DNA of 64,000 bases from Bugula neritina (taxonomy: Eukaryota > Bryozoa > Gymnolaemata > Cheilostomatida > Bugulidae): positions 26,424,504-26,488,503 of the forward strand of contig OZ037765.1 of assembly GCA_964035545.1 (NCBI GenBank), read 5' to 3'. Positions within the stretch are counted from its first letter, which is position 1, and each line of letters starts with the position of its first letter. Below the pieces are notes generated by a model. That model worked only from the letters and a program-made list of their open reading frames with translations. It was not told the origin of the DNA and made no database searches. Shown piece after piece: positions 13,880-23,320 of the stretch. Position numbers and translations under genes: made by a program.

Positions 13880-16800
13880 ATGGCCAAAGTAAAGCCAAAT
13901 GACTTGCTAGCTTCAAAAGCTGGAAACTGGGTAATCATAAATTTATTATCTCTAAAACTAAACTGAATTTATATTGGGCATAACCTTTCTTCTTTCAGTG
14001 TTTATTGCATTAAACTGCACCAGATTTTTTTGCAATACTTTGAAGAGTTGATATTTTACATGTTATATTTATAGTTGTAATTTTGAACACTAAAGTTTGA
14101 CCATTTTCTTTAGCTATACTTTTATATCCACTGTTACAGTATAAGCACACCAATTGTACTGAGTACCTGAACATAGGAAACAGGAAAGATGTGACCAGCA
14201 CTGGTGCTATGTTAAATACAGTACAAGAGAGAAGGCAATCCTCACCCCCACAGCTCTTTCACCAAAAATCTTTATCTCTTTATCATCAACAAAATCCATT
14301 TTCATATCATGACAACAGAAATAACATTCAGCTGACAGGAGAATATTTGGGCAGCGTAAGTGGTTTACATGCATACATGTAGCATGATGAGTTCTTATAG
14401 TTTTTTTGTGCCTATTCAGTTCACGCAAACTTAAAATGCAACTATAGATATATATGTAGATGTCTATGTAAACTATAGCATAGACATCTGAGGTACAATA
14501 GGTACAATATTTATATATTGCTAGACAGTCTGCTGATATATGCTAATTTGGTAACCAACTTGTGTGATGACAACGTTATGTTCATTGTAAGCATTTGACT
14601 TGCATAAAAGTCAATGTTATTGTTATAGTTTTCAGATTTAGGGTTGATGTGTCACCAAGAGAGTCTATTTAACACTAGAGAAACTTCACCAGTTAAGTCG
14701 AGTAGATATCGTTATATTTAATACAAGAATACATAATAAAAATCCAATGTACAACTGTAATGATACGCACGTCTATTTAGTTTACAGCACTATCCTCAAC
14801 TGAGCTAGTAGCGCGAAGCGGCTACTATTACTTATCAAACAGCTTAGCTAATTGGCTAATACATTGTTCCGGGTCAATACGCAACCTTGCGTGTTGTGTT
14901 GCTGGTAGCTCCACGAGCCACCACACTGCCCCCTCCAGCAGAAAGCCCACTTTCTGATAAAATAAGATTCACATAAAAAAACGTATACTTCGTTGTGGGG
15001 GGTAAGAGAACAGTATAAAAGTATATACAAAAAAACAACAACTGGTAAAAAATATACAGGTATATATAACGTGCACTAAGTAATAAGCAAGAGAAGATCC
15101 TATCTACATGTAGAGTACGTGCCACCATTATGGTAGGGAATGCCACAGAGAGGTAGGGGAATGAGTAGTAGGGAGTTGTAGGTAGACTCGAGTTAACTGC
15201 GGGCCGCACGCTTCATGCGTTTAATAGACTCCTGTAAGTATTTGAGTTCACTGGATGCTGCCTGTACCCGTGGGGCCAGCCTGTACACTTCTTGCTCCAA
15301 GTCATGCGCCCTAGCTTCTACCTCACGTAGGTTACGGGCCCAGGGGGACGAGCGAGAGGAAGTTGGCTGCCTGTGTCTTTTCCGCTCTGAGGATGGAAGG
15401 GGAGGAGGGAGTGTATACGCATTGGTGTCTACTCTCTGTAGTACGACACGAGGAAAGGTATGCGGCATGCGTATAGGACTGTGAGGTGGAGAGTTAGTAG
15501 ACTGTGTAGGTTTATCTGCGGCTTTAGAGATGATGGGTCGCGGGGAAGGGAAGCCTTGCTCCAGGCGAGATAGCCGAGCTGAGTCAGTGATGAGTGGTTT
15601 GATGGCGTTGAGAAAGGCAGGATAGGATGATTCGTCTACTTCATAGACATGCCCTTGATAACACTGCATAGTACGTTGGTGCCGCAACAGGTAATCACGA
15701 TTGTAGCTATATTCTCCGCAAGGGCAGAAAGTGGTGATGTAGTGTTGCGGCAAGTGTACTTTTAGTCTGCGGTGGGTCGTGAATCGCTGCTGGCAGAGGT
15801 TGCATTCACGATTACCCTCACCTCCTTGATGGGTCCTGATCTCTCTCTCTGTGGCAGGGGTAATCCAGTTGGAGGTTGCTTCCAACTGGGGTGGCAGTTT
15901 CCTGGTGGTAGAAGTTGTTGGGGCCGGCTCTGAGTCCCACGCCATCTCTAGAGAAGGCATGCCCGGAGAGACGGGCGCGAGTGTGTCTACCAAAGTAGAA
16001 TTAGTGTTAGATCGCGGTGGATCTTTACAACCTAATTCTAGTGACTGTCGACCGTTGCTAGCCTGAGAGTCACTGCTTTTGGAATGCACTCGAGGAACTG
16101 ATGAATCATGTGTGGACTGACCAAGAACAGTGTCTAGCTCCAGGTCTAACAGACCATCGGCCATTACAGTGTCTTCATCGTCATTCACATGAAACGTGGT
16201 TCCCAGTAATTCTGATTCAATCTGCTGAATTAGTTCAGAATCTACTGGCATCGAGCCCGTTTCCATGAATAGGAATACAAGACTTATACTGGCTTACCTG
16301 GGAACTCGGTATTAATGTCCATACTCAACGTTCTTGGTAAGGTTGGAGCTGGTTGTGAGATACGTCTGCCTTTGGCGATGTCAGCATAAGAAAAGGCTGA
16401 GCATCGTTTCTGAGGCACGAGGTCGGAACTATTTGCTTTACGCGCATTAATTCCTCCCACTATTCCGCCCTCGCAAAAGTTGATATTTGCGTGGGGTTCA
16501 CAACTCCAACATTTTATCGTACGGTTTTCCCCTAGACTTTCATGTGCGCCGCTTCTAATGCAGTCACATATGAAGTCTTTCAAATACGGTGGGGGCTTCC
16601 TCGTACGCTGTCCCCTCTCTAGGGGGGGTGACACACTTGTCGGTTCGTTAGTAGGGGCCTCTAATGGCGTCTCTACTTCACCGTTAGTGGTCACCTCTTC
16701 TTGTTCTCCGGATGGAGCCCCTCCCTCCGTGGGGGTTTGCACTTCCGGAACCGGCTCGGTTTCTGGAAGTGATGGAATTAGACTTGGCGGTGGCGGACAC

Positions 16801-19800
16801 GCTTCTGTTGACAAAAGCTGCCGCTCCTCTCTCACCAAGTTTTCCTCCCGCGGTATGACCACTTCGTATTCAGGTCCATGCCGCCGTCGCCCGCGCGTCG
16901 TTGTCTGCCTCCTGGGCTCTAACAACGGGGGGCTTCTCCCACTCCGTCAGGGCTAGCCCAATACGGTTTCAAGCGAGACTCATTCTGGATAGACACCTGT
17001 CCTGAGCGCTCAATCTTGTACGTATGATTGGGCATAGCCTCGACGACCACGTAGGGGCCTACGAACTTAGGCTTCAGCTTATCAGCCTGTCCGCGGCGCC
17101 TACGGTAATTGACCATCCACACCTTATCTCCTCTTTGATAGAGGGGTGGTTCATCGGAATCTTCGTGCCGCACCTTCCACTGCTGTTGACGCAGTATCTC
17201 GTGTGCGGCCTTCATCCGTTCCACTAGTTCACTGGCATACTCATGGACTGAGTTATCCTGCTCTGGAACGTGATAGGTGAGATGGTCAGGGACACGAGTC
17301 TCTCTCCCGAGCATCAAGAGGTTTGGGGTCTCACCAGTACTGGTGTGTGGGGTGCTACGGTATGCACGCATGACTTGCGGCAACACCGTATCCCATTCCT
17401 CTTGACCTCGTCCAAGGAGGAGACTCCGGAGCGCATCACCTAGCATCCGGTTGTTGCGCTCCACCACCCCGTTACCTTGAGGGTGGTAGGGGGTGGTCCT
17501 GCTCTGATTTACTCCCCAGAGGTGGCAAAGGTCGCTCATCAGTTGAGACTGGAATTGAGCGCCTTGATCAGAGTGTATCTGTTCGGGAAGCCCAAAATAA
17601 CAGAATACATGTTGGTCTAGTGCCCTGGCCACTGTTGGGGCTGATGCATCTGGGATAGCCAGAGCATCCGCCCACCTAGTAAAGTGGTCGGTTAGTACTA
17701 GGATCCAATTATTGCCTCTGGGGGTCAGGGGCATGGGTCCGACCAGGTCTACAGCGACCACTTGCCAGGGCCTACCAGCATATAGCCTCCGCCGTCCTGC
17801 TTCACCAGGGGGGCGGCTATGCTTACTGGCCTGGCAGATCTCACACTGTTTGACTCTGAGCCGGACGTCACGCTCCATCTGCGGCCAATACCACCGGAGT
17901 CGTAATTTGGATATCACTCGCTTGACCCCTGCGTGAGCCTGCTTGTGAGTATCCCAAATCAACTCACGGCGGATGGCTGTGGGGCAGACTACCCTCTTCC
18001 TTTCCGGGTGTCTGCCGCTGGCAGCTAGAGAGATGGTTAGCAACCCATCCTGCCCGATCCGCAGCGAGTCCCAACGCTGACAGTATAGCCGGAACTCGGC
18101 GCATCCCTGTCGTATGCGTTCCTCGCTGGGTCGTCGCCCTTCCCTTTTGGCCCGGTAGATGTCTGCCACGACTCCCGGCAGCTCTTCTTGGAGCTTCTTC
18201 AGCTCTCGAACATTACCGGCCAGTACAGGGTTGGCGCGGAAGTTTTGTACATCCTCCGGGGACTCATCAACTCTTTGCCTGAGTTGACCTTGATCCCAGT
18301 CAAACGGTGCTCCGTGATGAGCCAGCGTCTCCAACTCGCATCGTGGGGGACCTCCATCCCTCCTCTCGATGTTGAGACACTGTTTACAACCTCCGTCAGG
18401 TCGGCGACTCAACCCATCTGCATTGCTGTGTCTCTTGCCCGGTCGGTGTTCGATCCGGTACGAGAATTCAGCTAGGATTTCGAGCCACCGGGCGACCTGA
18501 CTGGAGGGCTCTGCTCTCCTGCACAACCAGATCAGCGAGGCATGATCCGTACGCAGCCGGAACTTCCTGCCATATAGGTATGGTCTGAAGTGCTTCACTG
18601 ACTTGATTACTGCCAGCAGCTTCTTGCGGGTAGTGCAGTAATTTCGTTCAGCGGGAGAGAGAGACTTGCTGTAGTAGGCTACTACTACTTCTCGGCCGTC
18701 CTGCACTTGCGACAGCACAGCGCCAACATTCTGGTCACTGGCGTCTGTGTCTAGGATGTACTCCAGAGTGGGGTCTGGGTAGGCCAAGATGGGCGCCGCT
18801 AGGAGGCAGCCCTTGAGGCGGTCGAACGCTTCTTGTTCGACTGGAGTCCACTGCCACGTCACTCCCTTTGCGGTAAGCCGGTTTAGCGGCTGGGCTATGC
18901 CCGCAAAGTCTGGTATGTATTGCCTATAATACCCTACCAGCCCCAAGAAAGCCCGGAGTCCGGTCAAGTCTTGGGGGGTGACCCAGTCTTCTACTGCCCG
19001 TACCTTTTCGGGATCCGTTGCCACGCCGTTTCGACCGACAACGTGCCCCAGGTACTTGACCTCCGGCTGCAATAGAGCGCACTTGGAAGGTTTGAGCTTA
19101 AGACCGGCACCTCGGAGTCTCTCGAAAACCTCCTGCAGACGACTGACATGTGTCTCGAAGTCTGGAGAGATTACGATGACATCATCGAGGTAGACCAGCA
19201 GTGTCTTCCAATGGAGTCCGCTAAGGACTTGTTCCATCAGCCTCTGGAAGGTGGCCGGGGCGGAGGTTAACCCGAAGGGCAGCACCTTCCGCTTCCACAA
19301 ACCGTCCCGTGTGATAAACGCCGCTTTCTCCTGGGCGTCGGGACTCAGAGGAACCTGCCAATAGCCGCTTAGCAAGTCTAACGTACTGAAGTACTTGCTG
19401 CCGGCTAGGGCGTCCAATGACTCGTCAATGCGAGGTAGAGGGTAGGCGTCCTGTATGGTTACGCTATTGAGTTTGCGGTAGTCCACACAGAACCGCCAAC
19501 TGCCGTCTTTCTTCCGGACCAGTACGACTGGCGAGCTCCACGCACTATGGGCGGGCTCTATCAGTCCCCGGTCCAGAAGATCCCGTACTTGTCGGCTAAC
19601 CTCCTTCTCTTTCTCCGGCCCCAGCCTGCGCGTGGGCTGCCGGACAGGGACTGTCCCTGCAGTCAGCGGTATTTCGTGTCTGACAATTCCAGTCAGTCCC
19701 ACGTCATTCTCCCCGCTGCTGAACACATCACCGTAGTCGCGTAGTAACTTGGCCATAGCTTGGCGTTCTCTGTTACTCGCGCAGCCGCCACTGGCTGTTT

Positions 19801-22800
19801 CGTATAACTCCCGGAGATGTGTCGGGACTGCCCCTCGTCCCTGAATAGGGTGTCGAGGGGATGCCTCCGTCGCGTCACCCAGCGACGGGCCCACGTCCTC
19901 TTCCTGGACGGAATGGAACCGGCCCAGCATTGACCCAGCTGGGAGCTCAATGGGCTCGGTAAAGGGGTTGACGCACTGCACTAAGACCTCCCCTCGCTCA
20001 GTTAGTCGGTTTAGACTACTGGCGAGTTGGATCTTTTCGTGCGCGCTTTCAACGACCCCGAGCCTGGCTATCCGGTTGCTGTTCACTCGGCAGTGGATAG
20101 TAGCTCTGGAGCGTCCGGGTACGGTGCAGTTCCGAACTACCTGAACACCGCCCACCAGAGGACGCCCAAACTTATTCACACAGGCGAGTTCTCGCCCGCC
20201 CATCAGCACCACCGACTTACTAAAATCTATTCGGCACTGGTGTTGCTTCAAGAAGGGCATGCCGAGGATAGCATCTTCCTCCAGTTGACCTATGATAAAG
20301 GTCTCCTGTACAGCCTGATCTCGGACACGCCCAGGGAGCTCGATAATACCATAAAAGGGGATACATGACCCGTCTGCCAGGGTGCCATGTTCTCCAGTAT
20401 ACGGTCGTACTCTATCCCTGTCCCGGCGGGGCAGTGCCTCAAAGACTCTACGGCTGAGAAGGTTGGTAGTACAACCGGAGTCGAGCAGGAAAGTGACGGC
20501 GTTGCCGGCCACCTTTCCGGGTAGGAAATAGCTCTCTCCATGTGGTTGTACTTTCACCCCCCCGCATGTGCTGTCCTGGTTTGACAGGACGGCGGGGGTT
20601 CCACCCGTGGTTTACGGGGCTTCCGGCGGCGAGGTTGGTGTCGGCGGGGTTTGGGCCTCTCCACTGGGCCTTCTGGCTCCATTTCAGTGGCGGGCTCCTC
20701 CTCCCGAGGTAACCGGTGAAACCGGTTAGCGAGTGGCAGGGAAAAGGTACTAGGCCGTTGTGCGGGCCTACTAGTCCTGCGTGGTACCTGCCACTCGGGT
20801 AGAATGTTCCGCCGGGTCCGTACGGACAGACGACGGCGTGTTCCACCATACTCCTTTAGTTGCGGCCCGCGGGGAGGGAGAGTGTCCGCGGGCCGTGACA
20901 GTTTAACGCCCCCTGGTATTGGGGTCGTCCTTTCTGTCCCTGGTCCTGATCAGCGCTACTCCAGCCTTGCCCCACAGGTGTTGGGGGCATCCGCAAGGCC
21001 TGACCGGGGCCAGCACCGGCCAGAATGGTCACCAATTGTCCTAGCATCTCTACCATACGGTCCACTTCGGCTTCCAGCGGGAGGGCTTCGGAGCCTGTCG
21101 TAGCCCGAGCAGCGCTGACTCCAACTACTGGTGGGTTCCGTTGTGCTCGATGCATTTGGGTAGCCAACAGGTAAGCTTCTCCAGCCTTCAGGGCATCCTC
21201 TATTCTGGTTATCCCTTTAGCTCGTAGGTGATGGTCTAGGCCCAGGTCGTTTAGGGACTGGACAAAGGCGTCATAGGTGTAACGCTCTTGGTGTTGTGCT
21301 GGCAGATCGCTATATGCAATCTGCGCCAGCTTCTTCACCGTCGCGGCATGTTCTTGTAGCGAGGTCCGCGGGGTGCGGCACAATCTCTCCAGCTTGGTCC
21401 TGGCGTCTATGACGGAGGTGCCAAAACGGGCCCGCAGCGCAGCCAGTATGCCGTCTACGTCCGTTCCCACTCCGTACGGCTTGGCTTGCTCCGTCACCGC
21501 CCTCCGCAATTTGATAAGGGCCACTCTATGCGGCCATTGAGCAACTTCCATTACCTCCCTAAATTCTTGTATAAATTGTTCGACATCTTCCGACCCAGTA
21601 AAGGTGGGAGCTTTCAAGCAATGTCTATAAGCTTCTTCTCCTTCACGATTCACAGGATTAACAGCATTTCTACGCTCACCTTCTACTGGGGGTGGTTGCA
21701 TTCTAGCATTTTCAGTCTCCATCTTTGATATACACTATCCCACCGCTGCCACCACTGTTATAGTTTTCAGATTTAGGGTTGATGTGTCACCAAGAGAGTC
21801 TATTTAACACTAGAGAAACTTCACCAGTTAAGTCGAGTAGATATCGTTATATTTAATACAAGAATACATAATAAAAATCCAATGTACAACAGTAATGATA
21901 CGCACGTCTATTTAGTTTACAGCACTATCCTCAACTGAGCTAGTAGCGCGAAGCGGCTACTATTACTTATCAAACAGCTTAGCTAATTGGCTAATACATT
22001 GTTCCGGGTCAATACGCAACCTTGCGTGTTGTGTTGCTGGTAGCTCCACGAGCCACCACATTATTGTACTAGTTCCTGTAGCAAATCATGTTGCATGAGG
22101 GTTTAAACTGCAGAGAGTTGATGATAAATACAATCAACAGTTCAGCGGTAACAGCTCAGAGAAACAATACTGCTGGACAGTAATCTGCTTAATTACTTAA
22201 TCTCACAAGCTTTCAATTTCCGTGAGAAAGTGAGCTACACGCTCTTCATGGAAGTTTTGGCTGCTTCGTTTAATACATTATTGCCTATACCTATACTTAA
22301 ATTATTTCCTGCATTATTGAGCTTAGCTTATAGACAACAGTGATATTCATGTGATGTAAAATAAAATTTATAGCAATTGCTTTAATAATTAGAAGCCCTT
22401 TTCATAATTTCATTTTTATAAAATTTTTTTTTAGATCAATAGAATATTTTTACCAAAACTAAATTGTAATCCATATTCCTCTGGTGTAGGGTGGCAACAC
22501 TAGAATGCTGGGAAGGAGGTTAACAACTGATGACAGTCAGCATAAAAGTGACATCAGTGGCTTTCTGAAGCACCATGGTAATGAGGTTACAGACTCTTTC
22601 TTCCAAACAAGCTACATGCTCTCTCATACTGCAAAAACACCCCAGCCTACACAGCACAGGTTGGTGTTATGTATACAGCATCTCTATGTGCCTGGCTTAC
22701 TCATAGATACAACTTGTAAGCGAAACACATTGTATATATTTGATTTAAAATTTGATTTATTTAAACGGCTACTCGACTGCTACTGATTGGCCGTAAAAAT

Positions 22801-23320
22801 ATAAAAAAATTTGGGATAGCTGGAAGCTATAAATCGTAATCTGAAATAAAAGAGTGAAAAATATGAACAAACTTTTTAGATTTTGTATGAAAAATCCTTA
22901 CAAACTTGACAGTTTGTAAAGATCATGTTCTTATGGCAAAGAAGATTGCAGCATATCTAAATAATTTTTCACATCAACTGCCTGTTTGTTTGTCTATTAT
23001 CATTGACTTTGTACAGGAGGTATACTAAAGAATATAGAGAGTCTAACCGAGGACTGATTGAGCCTCAGACTTCTACCACTAAGCAGTTTGCTGAGCTACC
23101 AAAAGCTCACAAAACCTCGAGTCAAACCCTCGTCTCCTCTCTTGAACCTTACCAGAAGCACAATGCATGGAAGTACGCTTATCATAGACATAATACCCAT
23201 GAGATTTATCCTAAAGTATGGGGGGATAGAAGTTATATTCATCTTCCTACATCTAAGCCTAGAAGACGTGCTATGGTTGTTGATAAAGTAGTAAGAGGCT
23301 ATGCTGCTAATTGTGCATAA
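13880..23320 (+). CDS. Four-exon gene of unknown function, interrupted by a Gypsy element in intron 2
   Basis: Exons: 13880-13930 (ATG start), 14140-14355, 22490-22659, 23017-23320 (TAA stop). All joins are GT/AG and in phase, giving 246 residues. I do not recognise the family. The product is basic and rich in Tyr, His, Gln and Ser, with no signal peptide or transmembrane stretch. The C-terminal half carries KVWGDRSYIHLPTSKPRRR and short Pro/Tyr/Lys motifs, a look shared by small axonemal or sperm-tail proteins; that resemblance is an impression only. Intron 2 is 8.1 kb because of an antisense LTR retrotransposon (14621-22060). Consistent phase across four exons supports a real gene; exon 1 (17 codons) is the least certain part. 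Confidence 0.65.
14621..14925 (-). repeat. 3' LTR of Gypsy element 1
   Basis: This 305-bp LTR matches 21756-22060 except for one substitution (t versus a in the run acaact/acagt). It is the 3' LTR because the element is transcribed from the minus strand. Confidence 0.95.
14926..14936 (-). other. Polypurine tract of Gypsy element 1
   Basis: Read on the minus strand, the 11 bases abutting the 3' LTR are GGAGGGGGCAG, a purine-rich run in the position where plus-strand DNA synthesis is primed. Confidence 0.65.
15193..16266 (-). CDS. Accessory ORF of Gypsy element 1: C2H2 zinc-finger, coiled-coil protein
   Basis: This 357-residue ORF lies between pol and the 3' LTR, where some Gypsy elements carry env. 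It encodes no signal peptide, transmembrane segment or fusion-like region. Its N-terminal half is acidic and Ser/Pro-rich. A canonical C2H2 finger follows (CNLCQQRF ... HLPQH: C-x2-C-x12-H-x3-H, about residues 155-180). A second, irregular finger (CPCGEYSY ... RHQRTMQC: C-x-C and H-x5-C) comes next, then a Pro/Ser linker and a C-terminal helix with heptad character ending in a basic KRMKRAARS. A nucleic-acid-binding role is inferred. The ATG at 16266 is the first in frame, but an in-phase splice donor upstream (16298) suggests it may instead be expressed as a spliced fusion. I do not recognise a close homologue. Confidence 0.75.
   Translation of the reverse strand: METGSMPVDSELIQQIESELLGTTFHVNDDEDTVMADGLLDLELDTVLGQSTHDSSVPRVHSKSSDSQASNGRQSLELGCKDPPRSNTNSTLVDTLAPVSPGMPSLEMAWDSEPAPTTSTTRKLPPQLEATSNWITPATEREIRTHQGGEGNRECNLCQQRFTTHRRLKVHLPQHYITTFCPCGEYSYNRDYLLRHQRTMQCYQGHVYEVDESSYPAFLNAIKPLITDSARLSRLEQGFPSPRPIISKAADKPTQSTNSPPHSPIRMPHTFPRVVLQRVDTNAYTLPPPLPSSERKRHRQPTSSRSSPWARNLREVEARAHDLEQEVYRLAPRVQAASSELKYLQESIKRMKRAARS
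16284..16925 (-). CDS. ORF overlapping the end of pol in Gypsy element 1 (Pro/Glu-rich)
   Basis: This 213-residue frame begins across the pol stop codon (16919) in a different frame, without an ATG. It is Pro/Glu/Thr-rich, with RTRKPPPYLKDFICD near residue 110, a motif type often seen at the very end of Gypsy polyproteins after integrase. Four Cys follow in the short stretch CDCIRSG...CWSC. It may therefore be a frame-shifted pol C-terminus rather than a separate gene. Near its end the minus strand reads CAG|GTAAGC (donor at 16297-16292), and its stop follows within a few codons, which favours splicing into the downstream zinc-finger ORF. No start codon is evident. Confidence 0.5.
   Translation of the reverse strand: MLEPRRQTTTRGRRRHGPEYEVVIPREENLVREERQLLSTEACPPPPSLIPSLPETEPVPEVQTPTEGGAPSGEQEEVTTNGEVETPLEAPTNEPTSVSPPLERGQRTRKPPPYLKDFICDCIRSGAHESLGENRTIKCWSCEPHANINFCEGGIVGGINARKANSSDLVPQKRCSAFSYADIAKGRRISQPAPTLPRTLSMDINTEFPGKPV
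16919..20557 (-). CDS. pol: Gypsy element 1 pol: protease, reverse transcriptase, RNase H, integrase
   Basis: An uninterrupted 1212-codon frame. Protease near the N-terminus shows the active-site motif LLDSG (residues 24-28). Reverse transcriptase contains [20 protein letters not shown] and the catalytic LVYLDD. RNase H shows ILDTDASD and the LRTDH block. Integrase has a HKQAH ... CEICQ zinc-binding start (HHCC), then AVDLVGP, IHSDQGAQF and VERNN, giving the D-D-E triad. No active-site residue looks lost. The first codon is a GTG that overlaps a run of seven G, right after which the preceding frame stops, so pol is probably reached by -1 frameshifting rather than its own start. The frame is open upstream only to about 20613. 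Confidence 0.95.
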   Translation of the reverse strand: MKVQPHGESYFLPGKVAGNAVTFLLDSGCTTNLLSRRVFEALPRRDRDRVRPYTGEHGTLADGSCIPFYGIIELPGRVRDQAVQETFIIGQLEEDAILGMPFLKQHQCRIDFSKSVVLMGGRELACVNKFGRPLVGGVQVVRNCTVPGRSRATIHCRVNSNRIARLGVVESAHEKIQLASSLNRLTERGEVLVQCVNPFTEPIELPAGSMLGRFHSVQEEDVGPSLGDATEASPRHPIQGRGAVPTHLRELYETASGGCASNRERQAMAKLLRDYGDVFSSGENDVGLTGIVRHEIPLTAGTVPVRQPTRRLGPEKEKEVSRQVRDLLDRGLIEPAHSAWSSPVVLVRKKDGSWRFCVDYRKLNSVTIQDAYPLPRIDESLDALAGSKYFSTLDLLSGYWQVPLSPDAQEKAAFITRDGLWKRKVLPFGLTSAPATFQRLMEQVLSGLHWKTLLVYLDDVIVISPDFETHVSRLQEVFERLRGAGLKLKPSKCALLQPEVKYLGHVVGRNGVATDPEKVRAVEDWVTPQDLTGLRAFLGLVGYYRQYIPDFAGIAQPLNRLTAKGVTWQWTPVEQEAFDRLKGCLLAAPILAYPDPTLEYILDTDASDQNVGAVLSQVQDGREVVVAYYSKSLSPAERNYCTTRKKLLAVIKSVKHFRPYLYGRKFRLRTDHASLIWLCRRAEPSSQVARWLEILAEFSYRIEHRPGKRHSNADGLSRRPDGGCKQCLNIERRDGGPPRCELETLAHHGAPFDWDQGQLRQRVDESPEDVQNFRANPVLAGNVRELKKLQEELPGVVADIYRAKREGRRPSEERIRQGCAEFRLYCQRWDSLRIGQDGLLTISLAASGRHPERKRVVCPTAIRRELIWDTHKQAHAGVKRVISKLRLRWYWPQMERDVRLRVKQCEICQASKHSRPPGEAGRRRLYAGRPWQVVAVDLVGPMPLTPRGNNWILVLTDHFTRWADALAIPDASAPTVARALDQHVFCYFGLPEQIHSDQGAQFQSQLMSDLCHLWGVNQSRTTPYHPQGNGVVERNNRMLGDALRSLLLGRGQEEWDTVLPQVMRAYRSTPHTSTGETPNLLMLGRETRVPDHLTYHVPEQDNSVHEYASELVERMKAAHEILRQQQWKVRHEDSDEPPLYQRGDKVWMVNYRRRRGQADKLKPKFVGPYVVVEAMPNHTYKIERSGQVSIQNESRLKPYWASPDGVGEAPRC
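20554..20563 (-). other. Putative -1 frameshift site at the gag/pol junction of element 1
   Basis: On the minus strand seven consecutive G (20563-20557) are followed at once by TGA (20556-20554) in the upstream frame. Reading one base back places the ribosome in the 1212-codon pol frame. This fits the X-XXY-YYZ slippery form, here all G, with the stop directly after. No downstream pseudoknot was evaluated. Confidence 0.5.
20554..20957 (-). pseudogene. gag: C-terminal gag segment of element 1, in a shifted frame
   Basis: A frame open from about 20957 to the TGA at 20554 encodes a strongly basic, Arg/Pro-rich tail (for example HQPRRRKPRKPR), as expected for a gag nucleocapsid end. It is one base out of register with the main gag ORF, which stops at 20856. 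No CCHC knuckle is visible in either frame, although element 2 has one. I read this as one lesion or a second programmed shift between 20858 and 20957. Confidence 0.5.
20856..21722 (-). CDS. gag: Gypsy element 1 gag, main open frame
   Basis: A 288-residue ORF starts with an ATG 15 bases past the primer binding site. It resembles the retrotransposon gag (capsid) family: a conserved APTFTGSEDVEQFIQEF start, several amphipathic helices, and AQIAYSDLP / YDAFVQSLNDLGL blocks that recur almost unchanged in the gag of element 2 (43247-44194). It forms the particle that packages the RNA. The reading frame ends without the CCHC zinc knuckle and without the basic tail, which continues in a different frame (see 20554-20957), so gag is probably broken or uses recoding. 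Confidence 0.85.
   Translation of the reverse strand: METENARMQPPPVEGERRNAVNPVNREGEEAYRHCLKAPTFTGSEDVEQFIQEFREVMEVAQWPHRVALIKLRRAVTEQAKPYGVGTDVDGILAALRARFGTSVIDARTKLERLCRTPRTSLQEHAATVKKLAQIAYSDLPAQHQERYTYDAFVQSLNDLGLDHHLRAKGITRIEDALKAGEAYLLATQMHRAQRNPPVVGVSAARATTGSEALPLEAEVDRMVEMLGQLVTILAGAGPGQALRMPPTPVGQGWSSADQDQGQKGRPQYQGALNCHGPRTLSLPAGRN
21737..21754 (-). other. Primer binding site of element 1, tRNA-Leu type
   Basis: Next to the 5' LTR, one base inside, the + strand reads ATCCCACCGCTGCCACCA. This equals the 3' end, CCA included, of a metazoan tRNA-Leu (AAG/TAG type) as I remember it. Element 2 has the identical 18-mer at 44237-44254. Confidence 0.75.
21756..22060 (-). repeat. 5' LTR of Gypsy element 1
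   Basis: This 305-bp direct copy of 14621-14925 differs at one position. It holds the element's own promoter by position. Element transcription would run toward lower coordinates, against the host gene. Confidence 0.95.

Larger units (their letters stand above)
14621..22060 (-). mobile_element. Full-length Ty3/Gypsy LTR retrotransposon (element 1)
   Basis: A 7.44-kb element lies antisense to its host gene, inside intron 2. It has two 305-bp LTRs beginning TG and ending CA in + orientation, a tRNA-Leu-type primer binding site, a purine-rich tract, gag, and pol in the order protease-RT-RNase H-integrase, which is the Gypsy order. Two further ORFs lie between pol and the 3' LTR. The flanks repeat TTAT on both sides (14617-14620 and 22061-22064); the duplication is 5 bp if one ambiguous T is counted. 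The LTRs differ at one position by eye, so the insertion is young. The interior is visibly GC-richer than the surrounding AT-rich host DNA. Confidence 0.95.

Noticed and set aside
15851-16956. Long + strand frames at 15851-16066 and 16480-16956
   Set aside because: They are antisense shadows of the GC-rich retroelement ORFs.
19693-20541. Minus-strand frames inside pol (19693-19950, 20290-20541)
   Set aside because: They overlap the well-supported protease/RT frame and encode nothing recognisable.
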